This document shows positions 32,674 to 44,919 of a DNA stretch of 64,000 nucleotides, one piece after another. Source of the stretch: Dromiciops gliroides (lineage: Eukaryota > Chordata > Mammalia > Microbiotheria > Microbiotheriidae); the NCBI RefSeq assembly GCF_019393635.1, contig NC_057867.1, forward strand, positions 73,039,492 through 73,103,491. Direction: 5' to 3'. The position numbers were made by a program, and so were the translations under genes. Numbering within the stretch: position 1 is the first letter of the stretch; every line of letters begins with the position of its first letter. The notes beneath the pieces were generated by a model. That model ran no database searches. It worked only from the letters and a program-made list of their open reading frames with translations, and was not told where the DNA came from.

Positions 32674-33104
32674 ATGTCAGTGTCGGGCAAGAAAGAGTTT
32701 GACGTGAAGCAGATCCTGCGGCTCCGTTGGAGGTGGTTCAGTCACCCTTCGCCAGGCGCCCCCGGGCCCGGAGGCTGCCTGCAGCAGGAAGGATATGAGC
32801 ACAGAGGGACCTCGGGCCAGAGCCGGCTGAAGAGCCACTCGCGGGACAGGGGCACCGGGCTGAAGAAAAGCAGCGCCAACAGTCCTGGCCACCAGAACAT
32901 CCTGGCCCCCGTGCCAGGACCAACCCCTGCCCATCAGAGAGCCATTCAAACGTGGCATCAGCAGAACCTAATCGAACATTTCCGAGCCAATGAGGACATT
33001 CCGAAAGCAAGCCCGGAGGAGAATCTGGTCAAAGAAGGGTCAGAGGCAAACATCCCGGATTTGCAGATGATCACCGAAGAAACCACAGATGACTCTTCGG
33101 AAAG
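32674..33104 (+). CDS. First coding exon of an unidentified vertebrate gene
   Basis: An open frame starts at ATG 32674 (context gcaaagATGt, A at -3) and runs 431 nt to the donor AG|GTAGGA at 33105, ending in phase 2. Read on, it meets TAG at once (33106), as expected where intron begins. The 143 residues start [13 protein letters not shown] and have a basic N-terminal segment containing [10 protein letters not shown] Pro/Gly/Ser/Arg-rich middle follows, then [12 protein letters not shown], then an acidic tail ending [12 protein letters not shown] see no signal peptide, membrane segment or known fold; most looks disordered. GC content and the non-repeat sequence differ sharply from the neighbourhood. 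The start was chosen over upstream in-frame non-ATG codons. I do not recognise the protein. Alternatives are a complete short protein or a retained intron-less copy; the splice donor makes an exon likelier. Confidence 0.72.
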
Positions 33105-34439
33105 GTAGGAGTTAGCGGCGTCACCCCCCCCCCCTCCCCAAGACAAAAGCTAGGTGGCCTAACTCCCCAACACTAGCATTTGGTGGGGGAGTCTCTGAAC
33201 CTGCGCAGAGCCAATCAGGGCCTCCCATCCCCCCCCCCCCGAAAAAAAAAAGTAGCCAGAACTTGGGAAAGATCTGCTTGGCTTGTGATGAATACAAAAT
33301 GCTTTGGATCTTTCGGGAGTTGCCCCCGTCTCCCCCATACATATAGAATGTTGCAGAGATTTCACTTTTAAGAATCCGCCGTTCGTTCGTTCGTTTGTTC
33401 ATTCGTTCGTTCTCTGCAAACAAACCTTCCGCTTTAACGTTCCAGTGTCTGTTGGGATGCCTGGGACAGATGTTCTGACTTTGTAAGTTAGAGCAACTTT
33501 GACAAAAGATTTCCTACTCTAAAGCTCTTTATTGGCTCATTTTTCTCCTGCCTCTGATTAAGTCTGTGCGCCTCCCACCTGAAAAGGGAAGTTTTGCATA
33601 GCTTCTCAAAGACTGTTTCGTTTCCAGGTGTATTAGATGCAGAGCTACTTTGCGATCTTGAGAAAAGCAGGCGATGAGCTGTTCCTTACAGCGGTGCCTT
33701 CTGAGAGCACGAAGCAGGGCAGGGCAGCTGTTTCTGAACTTCACAGCAAAATGAGGGGCATGGGGAGGCCAGTGGGACTGCTTACCTTTAAAAAAACGGC
33801 TGCTTGTCTCGACTTCAGCTTCCCCCTTTCACGCACTCCGATTTTGTTAATGTGGAAGAAAATTATAGCCTGGCAGCTCCAACTATGAAACATGAGTCAA
33901 CCCTCTTTCTTTTTTCTTTTTAAAATGTGAGATGTGTTTGTATCTTTTTTTCTTCTGATACATCTTAAGGTCAGTCTAAAGATTTTTGATAAAAGAAATC
34001 TAAAAGTGCTCTAGACAAAGAAATGATTTTTCATGACATCTCCTAATTATGTAACAGCTCTAGCACGATATTGTAAGTAATGTTCTGTTTATGAAATTGA
34101 GTATGGGGAGGGGGGAGCTATATGCATCACTGTATAAGCTAAGAGAGAAAGGGCTGTCTTGAGCTCCTTAACCTACCCCCCAACAAATTTAGACCCTCTG
34201 ACAGTGTCTGTGGTATCTCCATGCACCACAGATTCTCCATAGAGAAAGCTACATAAAGGCTGGGCTCCATGAAAAATCAGCTCTGAGCTTAATGGGGAAA
34301 TGGTAACGAAAAATCTTCCTTGAGCAACATACTAAATAAAGACTTCTGGGAGATGATTCTAATCTGTGAATGAAGTATTTACATATAGATGTTCAAAAAT
34401 GTTTGATACCAGTAAAAGGTGTCTAGAGGTAATCACAAT
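33105..34439 (+). other. Presumed intron 1 (start)
   Basis: It begins GTAGGAG after the exon. It stays fairly GC-rich for about 100 bp with C runs (33125-33134 and near 33230), then becomes AT-rich. No further exon recognised. Open frames near 33121-33423 and 33637-33888 look like chance frames in GC-rich sequence. Confidence 0.5.
33377..33413 (+). repeat. (CGTT)n short tandem repeat
   Basis: About nine imperfect units of CGTT/TGTT/CATT. It is unusual only for being CpG-containing. Confidence 0.85.
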
Positions 34440-34665
34440 CAGGCAGACAGTGCTGGCCTTCTATAGCTACAAAGACCCAGGTTCAAGTCCCAGGTGGGCC
34501 ACATACTAGCTATGTGACCCTGGGCAAGTAATTTTACCTCTCAGTACTCTTGGCAACTAATCTAAGCCTTGAAGTTTCAGAGAAGGTGCTGACCTATATT
34601 GACAGAGGGAATTTGTTTTAATCTTCGAGTTTCTTAACTCATTGAAATCACAGATCCAGTCCCTA
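34440..34665 (+). repeat. MIR-like marsupial SINE, old
   Basis: 'gacccaggttcaagtcccagg', 'tagctatgtgaccctgggcaag', 'ggcaactaatctaagccttgaagtttcagagaaggtgctgac' and 'attgaaatcacagatccag'. A nearly full copy of the family seen at 25311. Confidence 0.7.
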
Positions 34666-35194
34666 TCCTACAGGACATGGACAATAACTGCTAGATCTGC
34701 TTGTTTGCTTTTGTGTAGCTAAGGAAGATAGCAAAGAAATAGGACAGTGGTTGCACATAATGCGATTTCCAAATGACACCCCCAACAACCATTTAAAAAA
34801 TCTCCTACTGAATCCTGAAGTTGGTAAGGAGATGTTTCTTTTCAAATAAGTGCACACATCTGTCTCAAATGTATGGAAAATTAAGCTTTACCTACTGTCA
34901 CCTCCTGACAAAATTCTCTGAAGATTCTTGAATTGATTTGGAAGCACTTGGTTTGGTGCTGGAAGAGACTGCTGGGTATTGTGCCAACCTCCCTGTGTGC
35001 AGAGGAGTTTTAAATGTATGTTTTCTGATTCTTTGCTGTGTGGTTCATGTTCTGAAAAGGAAAGAGTATACATGCTGGACTTCTTAACCTGACATCCATG
35101 AGCTTTGAAAAAATCCACGGGTTTTTTTTGAATAACTGTATTTCAATATAATGGTTTCCTTTGTAATCATGTGCATTTTATTTTATGAAGATGC
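34666..35194. other. No recognisable feature
   Basis: Unique-looking presumed intronic sequence. Confidence 0.45.
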
Positions 35195-35445
35195 ATTTAT
35201 TAAGTGACAACTGTGTGCCCAGCACTGAACTAAGTGCTTTACAAATACAGTCACATTTGATTCACACAACAAGCCTGTGAGATAGGTGCTATTCTTATCA
35301 TCCCCATTTTGCAGCTGAGGAAATAAAGCCAGGCAGAGGTTAAGTGACTTTCCCAGGGTGGCACAGCTAATTTCCAAGACCAGATTTGATCTCAGGTTTT
35401 CTTGACTCCAAATCCAGGGTTGCATCCATTGCACTGCCTAGGTTG
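35195..35445 (-). repeat. MIR SINE, antisense
   Basis: 'gtgcccagcactgaactaagtgctttac', 'gtgagataggtgctatt', 'ccattttgcagctgaggaaata', 'gttaagtgactttcccaggg' and 'gactccaaatccagggttg'. A complete antisense order. Confidence 0.8.
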
Positions 35446-35689
35446 CTTCTAGAAGGGGTCCATAGGCTTCATCAGTATGTTAACAAGACCCACACCACAA
35501 AAAAGGTTAAGAATTCCTTATGTAGAGTCATATGTTGTTAACTTTGGGAAGGAAGTCAACAATGCTGTCTTTGAAAAAGGAAATAAATACAGGAAACTGT
35601 AGCAATCCAGGCCTTGATGGCAAGGGCTTCTGAGATGACAGGGAGAGGTAAATTGAGGACCTTGTAGGATGAGTGAGTCACAGATGAAA

Positions 35690-35855
35690 GGGACATTAGA
35701 AGTCCTTTAATCCACTTCTCTCATTTTACAGATGAGGAAGCAAAGGGAGAGAGAGGGTTAGCGACTGATACAAGGTCATACAATTGATAAGTATCTGAGG
35801 CAAGATTTGAACCCAGATCTTCCCAATACCATGCTCAGCACTACTCATACCACAC
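35690..35855 (-). repeat. MIR SINE, antisense
   Basis: 'cattttacagatgaggaagcaaagg', 'gttagcgactgatacaaggtcatac' and 'gaacccagatcttcccaatacc'. Confidence 0.7.
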
Positions 35856-38215
35856 TTCCTCACATTCCCTTAGATAAGGGAGTCTCATGTACCACAAAGA
35901 CTTTCCCCCAATACTATATGGAAGAGATAGAGGTAGAGAACTGGGTACAAATGATTATCAGCACGCTGTATTAGAAGAACATCACAGAAACAGACCTAAA
36001 GAAAAATTGAGGCAAAATCACATTAAAGTGAAATCTATAGGTATGACCAGGCACTTAAATAATCGTGGCGGTACCAAAAAATCTAAAATAAAACTTCTTT
36101 CTGTTCCTGTGTACTTAACACGTCTGGATCTTTTGTGTTTTGGAAGTCATGTGCTGATTTTTCACATCTATGGTATATGTCCACATATGCTTGACATCAG
36201 GGACTCACCCCTATTCCAGTTGTCTTGGTCTCCAAGTTCTAGTTCTTTTGCTTCTCTCTGACCTACTGAATCACCAATGCCAAATTACTCCCCTGCTCAG
36301 TGGCCTCCCCTTTCCAAAACTGACCTATGATGTTCTGTGGGTCAGGACAAATATTTCAATAACATCCTGTTTCTCACATAACAATCAATAGACAGCTATG
36401 GATTTATCATTCCTGGTATATTTGTAAACCTTAACACACCATATAGATCTATGTTATTATGTGTGTGAGTGCACATGCATGACCAGGTTGATAGGGTCAC
36501 AAGTAGATGCCAGAATGTTATGAAAAATATGGTGGCCTACAAGAATCCCAAATCACCTCTTTGTTGTATGTGTGGATTATCTACACTGCAAAAAGCCCTC
36601 CCTGGTAAGCAATTGAATCAGGGCCATGGAGCTACTTATCAGTAGGGAACAGTATTGATGTGGTCTGGTCCTGTGGACCCAAGCCACTTGGGTTAGAGAG
36701 CTGTTAAGCTAGCTACACAAAAAGTGTAGGCTTGATGGGTCATCTGTATCCATCATTATCTGAACCAGTGTTACCACGTTAAACATGAACCATGGTCCCC
36801 ACTTTACCCAAGAACCCTTGCACTCTTAAAGGCTGGGCCAGGAAAAATACTGCTGCTCTGGTGTTCTGAGCACCACCCCCACAACAATGAAAAGGAGTCC
36901 AAAGCAAATGGGGGGTTAGTGCTGCTGTTCACTACCTTCCAGGAATTAACCAAGGAGGTAGATCTCAACTCTGCCAAATATTCTCTTCTATGTGCAATTA
37001 GTCCGGAATCTTCCCCTATAAGTCATTGGTTAATCACCAAGGTGAACCAGCTAATTCAGAAATATACCCTGGCCTCTTGACTAATTAATCTGTTGACTGA
37101 TTAATTAATGAGCTATAGGGGAGCATTCGGAGTTAACTGTTTGTAGAAGAGGATTGTGACTAGTGATAGAGCTAAAGGGGGTCAACTACTCAGGAGGAAT
37201 CTCCCTGGGGTTACAATTATAGTACATTGGATCCTGGGCCAGGGAGGTGAACTATAAGACTGCCAACTTCAAAATCATGTGTCACTTGCTTCTCTCAATC
37301 CCAGCACAAGACTTTCTACAGTGTGGAATCTTCTGGGGAAGTATTTATACATAGGGGTGAGGGATGTGCTTTATTACACACAGCGAAAAATATTTGTAAT
37401 CTTATTGCCCATAACGAGATTGTTTTCTTATTCCCACAAAGGAAATAAGCCACAAAAGTGTCGTCATCAGCAAACATTTCTTGGGAGGGTGGAGGTGAGG
37501 GAGTTTTAAGAAAAACATAGAGAATAACTCCTGCTGTCCCACACACAGGCCCCGTAGCTTGGCCCATGTGTTATTTTAGCTAGAGGGCCAAGAAAGGACC
37601 TAAGGCACCTCGAGGAAAGCATTCCATCATTGCTTTGTGCCTGCTACTTCTATGATGATAACTGCAATACCTGTTGGCAAAAATCATGGCAGTCACAGGC
37701 CTTTAAAAACTCTGTAGTGAACTCTCAGAGGCAGGGTCATCGTTCTCTTATGGAGTTTGGCAGACACCTGCATTGAGGAGAGAATATGGGAAAAGAGGGA
37801 AGAATTGCCTCAACAGGGGAGAGAATAGAATTTATCACTCTCACATTTGGAAATCCAGAATATCCCTTACACCCTGACCTTCTCTCCAAGGCCATACTAT
37901 TTTATATTTCCATTTCTAGGTCTTTATAAAATTGAAGACCACCCCACTGTTAGAATGGGGTAAATTGAAAGGACTATTTAAATTTGAAAAGATAACTAAC
38001 ATATCCACAATAAGATATTCATTTCACTCAGGGTTGATTATGCATAAAATAAACTAATCAACCTAAGAGAATTTGTTAGAGCTATTTCTACTCTAGGAAA
38101 AAAAATCCCAACCATCACATTATTTGTAAAACCATCAGAGAACACAATGCTTCCCAAATAACCAGGGTGAGTGGTTGACCAAAAGCTACCACATATTCTC
38201 TGAATTCTCCTTTTC
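35856..38215. other. No recognised feature in about 2.4 kb
   Basis: A weak L2-like patch lies near 36250-36350 ('ctcccctgctcagtggcctcccc'). The block at 36480-37560 has an AT-rich near-palindrome near 37080-37110 ('taattaatctgttgactgattaatta') and no coding signal. It could contain an unrecognised LTR or old DNA transposon. Confidence 0.4.
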
Positions 38216-38218
38216 TGT

Positions 38219-38335
38219 TTCCTTCCTGCCTAAGAATCCCACCATGCCTCACTTAAATCCAATTCACTGCAAGTCAGGACATCACCTGATGTCATGGTCC
38301 TATTGAAAACAAAGGACAAATAAAGCCTAAGTAAG
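38219..38335 (+). repeat. 3' end of the non-LTR family seen at 27628-28160
   Basis: 'gcctcacttaaatccaattcactgcaagtcag', 'catcacctgatgtcatggtcct' and 'aacaaaggacaaata'. The 3' end closely matches 46111-46207 and the reverse complement of 27640-27690. It could equally be a SINE that borrows that LINE's tail. Confidence 0.65.
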
Positions 38336-38340
38336 TAATT

Positions 38341-38341
38341 T

Positions 38342-38387
<46 letters not shown>

Positions 38388-38390
38388 ATT
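38341..38390. repeat. (TA)n repeat
   Basis: About 24 TA units with one 'gtata' interruption, next to the element end at 38335. Confidence 0.95.
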
Positions 38391-38567
38391 ATCAGGTGTG
38401 GACACATCTCAATTGATCACTTGGCATGAATACAGATGTGACAATTAGTCTATTCAGATTGGTTGAGGGACTTGGTCATGCCCTCTGGAACCAGTATGAC
38501 ACCATTAAGCTAGTTTGAAATCAGAGAAAAAAGGGAGTTCCAGCAAAACCTTAAGAAGCAATTTCTT

Positions 38568-38707
38568 TGGGGCAGCTAGGTGGTGCAGTGGATAAAGCAC
38601 CGGCCCTGGATTCAGGAGGACCTGAGTTCAAATCCAACCTCAGACACTTGACACTAGCTGGGTGACCCTGGGCAAGTCACAACCCTCATGGCCCTGCAAA
38701 ATAAAAA
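38568..38707 (+). mobile_element. Marsupial SINE with 15-bp TSD
   Basis: GATAAAG-type head. The body is shortened by small deletions ('gacactagctgggtgac', 'gtcacaaccctcatgg'). It is flanked by perfect 'aagaagcaatttctt' at 38553-38567 and 38708-38722. Confidence 0.95.
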
Positions 38708-38722
38708 AAGAAGCAATTTCTT

Positions 38723-40685
38723 CCATAGACTGAGGAAATCCCCTCAGCCTCCTCACCCTCATCCTGATCAGAGGAAGAACTTGTGAGCTTTGAAGGGGTT
38801 GAAAGATTTTAGACTTCCCATTTTCCTATTGTTGCCTAGCATCATCCCTGGGAAAGAAGCAGATTGTGGCAATAGCTTTACTAGAAGCCAAGAACAGGCT
38901 GGATGCGATGAGTAAAGGCAAATTCAAGGTTACACAAAGTTCCCAGAAGCAAAGTTATACTTCATATCTTCTTATACCTAAGAGGAACATTTTGAGGGCT
39001 CTAGCAAAATAATTTCCAGGAGCACTGAGTTATCCCTTTATCACATGTTCTCTCTAACCTTGTGTCCCCCTTTCTCTGGGATTCTAAATATACTAGTAGG
39101 AGAAGGTGTCACAGACTTTGGAAAAGGGAATGTTTTACATCAACTGTTCTTACTATACCACCTTAGTAAATATCCCTTTCTAAAAACTAATTAAGACTGT
39201 CTGTTTGATGTCCACTGCTAATCATAGGGGGAGAGCACACCAGTGGGGGCTCATGAGCTGTAATATTAGAAAAACATACCTCAAACTATTCCTACACTCT
39301 GAGAGGACAAATAGCATAGGAGCTTTGGGTATCAAACCTGCCAATGGAAATGGCCCTTCTCCCACTGAGCCCTCCAACTCCAGGCACTGTTGGAAGAAGT
39401 CCAGAGCTTCAATGTGTTCCACTTGTTTAGAGTCAATGTGAAGAGTCTGACGTTTTTGCAAAGGAGACTCTTTTCTGTGTGCAAACAAAGCCAAGTGAGG
39501 ATCAGGGATCAAACTAGCCTGGCAGCTGCCTCAGGTGGTAGCTGATGAGGCCAAGTATGTTGAAGGTGTACTTCCACATACATATCTACCTAGTAGAGGA
39601 ATCCACAGTGAAGCATGCCTCAGCTTGGGGAAGTAATGGAGGGTTTATGGTACCCCATATATATTAAGGCTGGGAAAATAACTCATTTGCAGGCAAATGT
39701 TTCCCAACTACTTTTTGTCCAAAATATTTTTCTTCATTCTGTCCTCATCTTCTATATCTTCTGTGTATGTAGTTAGAGACAGAGCCCACTTTGGGATGAC
39801 TCCATATTCCATCAAACTGAGAGGTAACAAGTAGAGGGGGGCTACACCCCAACCCCTGTTATTGTATGCATAGCTTCATGGCATCAAAGAAATAACAAAC
39901 TGTATAAAACATCCTCCAAACCTGATTTCCTAAGGGAGGCCAATTGAGACAACCATCAATTGCTCTTAACTTTAACTATGTAGCCTGGTTGAATTCCCAG
40001 GTTAAACTTTCTTTTAACTGTTTTCTAACATTCTATATTCTAAGTGACTAAAACCACCAGCTATTCATTTTACAAACCAAACTAGCACATTTTCTACTGT
40101 ATTGGCTATTTTTAGCCTTTGCTGCTTTCTGACCAAATCTTTCCCATTAACAGGATGGACCTTAAGCATTAGATAGAGTAGGGAGCTGCCCATGTGTGTC
40201 ATTTGAGGGAGAAAGGGAAGAACCTTCTTCCCCAATGTACCTCTCTCTTGTCAGATCATTCCATTGGAAATCCTAACAGAGGAGATGAATTACTTGAACA
40301 GGCCTATAGATTAAATACAGTCGGTAAAGGCCTTTGTAAATCTTAAAGGATATAAAATACCTTGTTATCATTGTCATTATGTTGGTCATTCAAAATTCGA
40401 TGGAGATAATCCTAAAGTTATAATGATGCCCTTCCCCCAAAAAGAAATGAGCATCAATGAGATCCACGCAAGAAAACAGAAGGAAGTCCAAAAGGAGACC
40501 AATAAGCAGGTCAGTGTTGGTTCTATTGTGTTGTTTATTTTAGACAAAAACCAAGATGGACAGAACATATTCGTGGTTCTCATGCAATCTTCTTTCGTTC
40601 TTCATATATGGAAAAATTTGAGCTCATCATGATGTTTGTCGAGCTCAGAGTCAAGAAAAAGGAAAAATGTAAAATATGATCTTGT
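38723..40685. other. No recognised feature in about 2 kb
   Basis: Presumed intronic or intergenic. Overlapping open frames at 39205-39441 (+) and 39222-39512 (-) lack any domain I recognise. Confidence 0.4.
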
Positions 40686-40689
40686 CTCT

Positions 40690-40800
40690 ATTTTACAGGT
40701 ACATTGTGAGGCTCAGACAAGTGAAGGCACGTGACAACTGTCACATGGCCAGTGACTGGCAGGATTAGGACTAGATTCCTAACTCCTAAGACCAATGTTC
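40690..40800 (-). repeat. MIR fragment, antisense (weak)
   Basis: 'ctattttacaggtacattgtgaggctcagac', 'cacatggccagtgactggcaggattagg' and 'ctaactcctaagacc'. Confidence 0.55.
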
Positions 40801-41390
40801 TTTCCTTGATTCCTTGATGCTCCTCTTTAAAAAATGAGGAAAGAAGTGTGGCAATCCTTTGTGAAATACTGAATAGCTTCTTGGTTGAAAGCAAGAGACC
40901 TAACTGGACATTTGCTCTACCCTTCTAATTCTACTGAGGCAACTTGATTGCCAAGCCTTTGAATAACCTGAGCCATAGTGGTAAGCACATGTATGGAAAT
41001 AATGCCAGGGATCAGCTCCAGTTGAGAATACTGTGTTTGTTAGTTATGAAATAATTAAAAGAATCTAATACAATGAAAAAGGGCTTAGTGTTATAGTATG
41101 GGAATGAATATAAGAGACTTAATCACTATGATTTTACTTTAGTTACAGTATCAAACAATATGATGAATCAGGTAAAATTCATTATTAAACAATTCTGCCT
41201 AAAATTGGTGGGACCAATGAGACGGTATCAGCTGTAAGATTTCCTATTCAGTCAGAAGGCTTTCAAAGGCCCATTAACCCTCAGTGAGCATCACTCTAAC
41301 CATTTTTCCAAGGGATATGAGTCCAAAGTTCAGTGAACTATGCCACGCTGCCTCTAGTGATTGATTCATAACTCCAAAGCACTCTTTTTT
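40801..41390. other. No recognisable feature
   Basis: Unique-looking AT-rich sequence. No coding signal. Confidence 0.5.
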
Positions 41391-41546
41391 CCATTTTTTT
41401 TTTTTTTTTGGTGAGGCAATTGGGGTTAAGTGACTTGCTCAGGGTCACACAGCTAGCAAGGGTCAAGTGTCTGAGGCCGGATTTGAACTCAGGTCCTCCT
41501 CAATCCAGGGCCCGTGCTCTATCCACTGTGCCACCTAGCTGCTCCT
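41391..41546 (-). mobile_element. Marsupial SINE, antisense (GATAGAG/AATTGCCTCACC type)
   Basis: A T-rich tail, 'ggtgaggcaattggggttaagtgac', then 'ccgtgctctatccactgtgccacctagctg'. The flanks 'gcactctttttt' and 'acactcttttta' look like a short target duplication. Confidence 0.92.
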
Positions 41547-41819
41547 ACATAACACTCTTTTTAAGGTGTAGACCATCCTTTCCTGATAGCATAAATGTGT
41601 TTGAGACATGAGAGAATGTAAATTTAATTTTCATGTAAATGTCCAGTGAAACTTAGGTTTACCTGTAAACACAAATTTTAGTTGCAATATAGCTGAAGTG
41701 GTTCTGTGTCCCATAATATTTTGAATAACAATAAGGCTAGCAAGGAGGAAATGAATTACTATCCACTGACTGCAAATATTCTAGGATCATTTTAACAGTG
41801 GGGGATGTGGGTGGACTCA

Positions 41820-42000
41820 CAGAACCACAAGATTTTGGAGATGAAAGGGACTTGGTACATCACCTTGTCCAATGCTTTGATTTTACAGATGAAGAAACTG
41901 AGTCCCAGAACCCACACACCTTCATAATTGGCAGAGCCAAGATTAGAAACCAGGTCTTTTGACTCAAATCCAGTCCTCTTTCTATTAGAAAATTTTATCC
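41820..42000 (-). repeat. MIR, antisense
   Basis: 'agaaccacaagattttggagatgaaaggg', 'gattttacagatgaagaaactgag', 'ggcagagccaagattagaaaccagg' and 'ctcaaatccagtcctctttc'. Confidence 0.7.
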
Positions 42001-42029
42001 TCAGGATCATGACTTTCAGTGGCAAGTCT

Positions 42030-42225
42030 GATCAAATGATAAAATCTTGTAAAGAGTTTTATATTAATAAAGTGATATATAAATGTAAGCAGTTACCATG
42101 ACCAGAATTCTAAACTGAAAACTTCTCAAGGGCATTTCTTTGTATCCTCAGTGTTTAGGCACAGTGCCTGGTACACAGTAGGTGCTTATGAAATGTTTAC
42201 TGACTGACTGACATATCTTACAATG
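42030..42225 (+). repeat. MIR 3' end followed by L2 3' tail
   Basis: 'gataaaatcttgtaaagag...tatataaatgtaagc', then 'cagtgtttaggcacagtgcctggtacacagtaggtgcttatgaaatgtttactgactgactgac'. The second part is a clear L2 tail. Confidence 0.7.
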
Positions 42226-43385
42226 TATAAATGATGTTTTGGGGGAAAAAAAACCTCTCGTAAATCAAATCATGTTTTTAAAGCATAGAAATTAAGCCAT
42301 TGGGGTAAAAAAAAATTCAGGTGCTCAGCAATAAAGGTTGTGGTTGGTTCCAATGAGAAAGATAGAGCTAGATATCAGGAAATAAGGCAAAGAGGGGTAG
42401 GTGGTAGTTAATGGCCCCAGTGGAGTGCAGAACAGAGAAGAGATGAGTAAGAAAAGATAAAACAGCAAAGAGTAGCTGGTTTTGCCCTTTTGTTTTGAAT
42501 GGAGTTGACTAACTTGAAGGCATATGTCTTCTAATTTGTAGGAGATTCCTATTTTGTAGGATGAACGTGTATGTACGTATGTATGTAGAATGGAAAAAAA
42601 CAGTTATGCCTAAAGTTAAGATATTTTATTTAGGTGTGCCTTGAGCTGACAAACCCCAGACATTTACTGTGTGTACTCCAAGTGAAGCAGAGAGCACTGA
42701 AACAATTATAGAGATAACTCAGTGCAAGGAATACTGAAAATATTTTTCCTCAATTACCTGGATATTTGAAATGAAATTGATGGGTGAGATCTCAATTATC
42801 TGTATAACTGCCCTGATTATTGTCTACAATTTATGTCTGCATTAATCACAATTGTTCATAGTCACATTCAAGGCTTTTCACATTTCAGGTTATCAGTGTT
42901 GACCCAGATACCATCATGGAAATGAAGGAAGGCATTAGGAATGCATGACTCTATGCTACTTTCACATATTGAGCAGATGTCATTAGGTAGGAGAATTAGT
43001 TTCTAATAGTTTCCATATTCTATTTTAAAAAGAATTCTCCAAAGGCAAAATTATATGAATAATAAAGCTTTTGTAAACCATATGCAATTCTTCATTTAAA
43101 ATACTTCTCTCTTATATAGCTCAGTTATCTATAGTTCACCTTTTAAATGAATATTGTTGGGGTTGATCTGATTCATGATAATCACTTCAAAATTGGGGTT
43201 CATCCAAATAGGGGAAAAATGGACTTTATGTTTCAATCTTGAACTAAGACCTCTTTTTTCTCTGGGGTCTCTGCAGTCTCACTTGGACTGGGAAGGTATG
43301 CTGAAGCCCTCATTTTAAGTCTATGTTTGCTGTGAAAACTTCCAATTCAGATTCAACTCAATCAGACTGACCCATGTAGTCACGG
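42226..43385. other. No recognisable feature
   Basis: Unique-looking sequence with a short (GTAT)n near 42571-42585. No coding signal. Confidence 0.45.
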
Positions 43386-43389
43386 AACG

Positions 43390-43580
43390 AATCAACGATT
43401 TAGAGCTAGAACGCACCTCAGAAGCCATCTAGTCCAACTCCTCAATTTACAAAAAAGGAAACTGAGTTTTCAGAGGAGTGAAGAGACTTGCCTAAGATTA
43501 TATATATCTCATATGAGATATTTAAACCCAGCTCCCCAGACTGTAGAGCAAGTGCTTCTTCTCCCACTGCGCAGGGATAT
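43390..43580 (-). repeat. MIR, antisense
   Basis: 'atttagagctagaacgcacctcagaagccatctagtccaac', 'aaaaggaaactgagttttcagagg' and 'agagacttgcctaag'. Confidence 0.7.
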
Positions 43581-43669
43581 TCTGATGCCAAGAAGAGCTT
43601 TTGCTAGGCAATTGGAAATGGAACCTCCAACTTATGGCTTCAAATGATTATGATCATACTACTTACTAA

Positions 43670-43880
43670 CATCTATATAGTCTTGACAAAATAAGAACCA
43701 TTGTATGTACATTATCTCACGTGAGCTACACAATAACCCTGGAAGGTAAGGATGACATATACCTCGTTTTTCAGATGATAAAAATGAAACTCAGAGAATT
43801 TCGGGCACTTGTCAGCGACCAAGTATCAGGGGCAGGATTTGAAGGCAGGATTTTGCACCATTCCATGATGCCCCAAATCC
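43670..43880 (-). repeat. MIR, antisense
   Basis: 'gtacattatctcacgtgagctacacaataaccctgg', 'ttttcagatgataaaaatgaaactcagag' and 'aggggcaggatttgaaggcagg'. Confidence 0.65.
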
Positions 43881-44919
43881 AAATGAAGTATAGTAGTGTG
43901 GTGAAATCTTAATGCAGATACAATTTTTAATTGAAGGACAAACTAGAGATTTTTAACCATCCCATGAACTAACATGAATCAGAAGCAAACAAATTTTCTA
44001 AACTATTGATCTAGAGCAGAAATGCAAATATCATTGTTGAGTCCCTGTTTCCTGATAGAATTTTTGGTTCTCGTTTAGCCTAATATCCCCACAGAGATAG
44101 GGCCTAAATAGGGCATTCAGAAACTCGAAGACACTTTAGCTATTTGGAGATTGGTGGCAAGGGATAATGTCTGCATCTTTACAAAAGTCATGGCTTAAGA
44201 CAAAACTATTCTGTCAGATTCTTTAATTTTAGACTCAGTTACCATCCTGATCTCCTTAAGTGAAGCCAACTGAAAAATCAAATTTTGGCTTGATCAACTT
44301 TGTGGGGTTTGAGATGAGATTATTAATAGTGCTTTCCATTTCAGAATGATTTGAAAAATATTAATAATTCATCATAACTGAGGATGCAAGAACAGCATTT
44401 TAAATTTAGAAGTCTTCAAAATGGATGCAACTGGCATTCTAACACAGCTTGTGAAGTTTGAGTTTGTTTACAGAGGTCCCTCCATAGCTTCCTGTTTAAA
44501 AAGCAAACGGAAACAAAATAAGTACTCAAAAAGTTCCTTACACTTCAATTACCTAGAACAAAGCAGTACTTGGATGTTTAAACAATAAGATCTTATTAAA
44601 ACATTTAGATTAGGGGGAAACATCTATTACTACTGAGTGCTATGTAAAATAGCTTCTATCTAAATTTCCTCACCTGTAACTCTGGCATAGCTATAGCTTG
44701 GGAAAGTGAGGTATTTTTCATATCCTCACCCATCTTTTCTTCCTTCCCTTCTGTCTCAGAGAAAGAAATGAGCCTCTTGTATATCCATCAATCATCTCCC
44801 TTTTCTCTTTTCTCTTTAGTCATTTCCTCTCCTAGCTCTTTCTCCTCAACCTTCAAAAATGGTGAGGTCTCATTTCTTCTAAAAGAGCTTTGATTTGACC
44901 CTGACAATTCCTTAGGAGC
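43881..44919. other. No recognisable feature
   Basis: Unique-looking sequence, AT-rich, no coding signal. Confidence 0.45.

Noticed and set aside
32331..33010. Several minus-strand frames opposite the candidate exon
   Set aside because: They are rich in Pro/Leu/Gly from the CTCC/GGGA tracts or are antisense shadows of the exon. There are no splice or start signals on that strand.
39205..39512. Overlapping + and - frames of 78 and 96 codons
   Set aside because: I considered a processed pseudogene, but neither translation shows a family I recognise and there is no poly(A) or target duplication.
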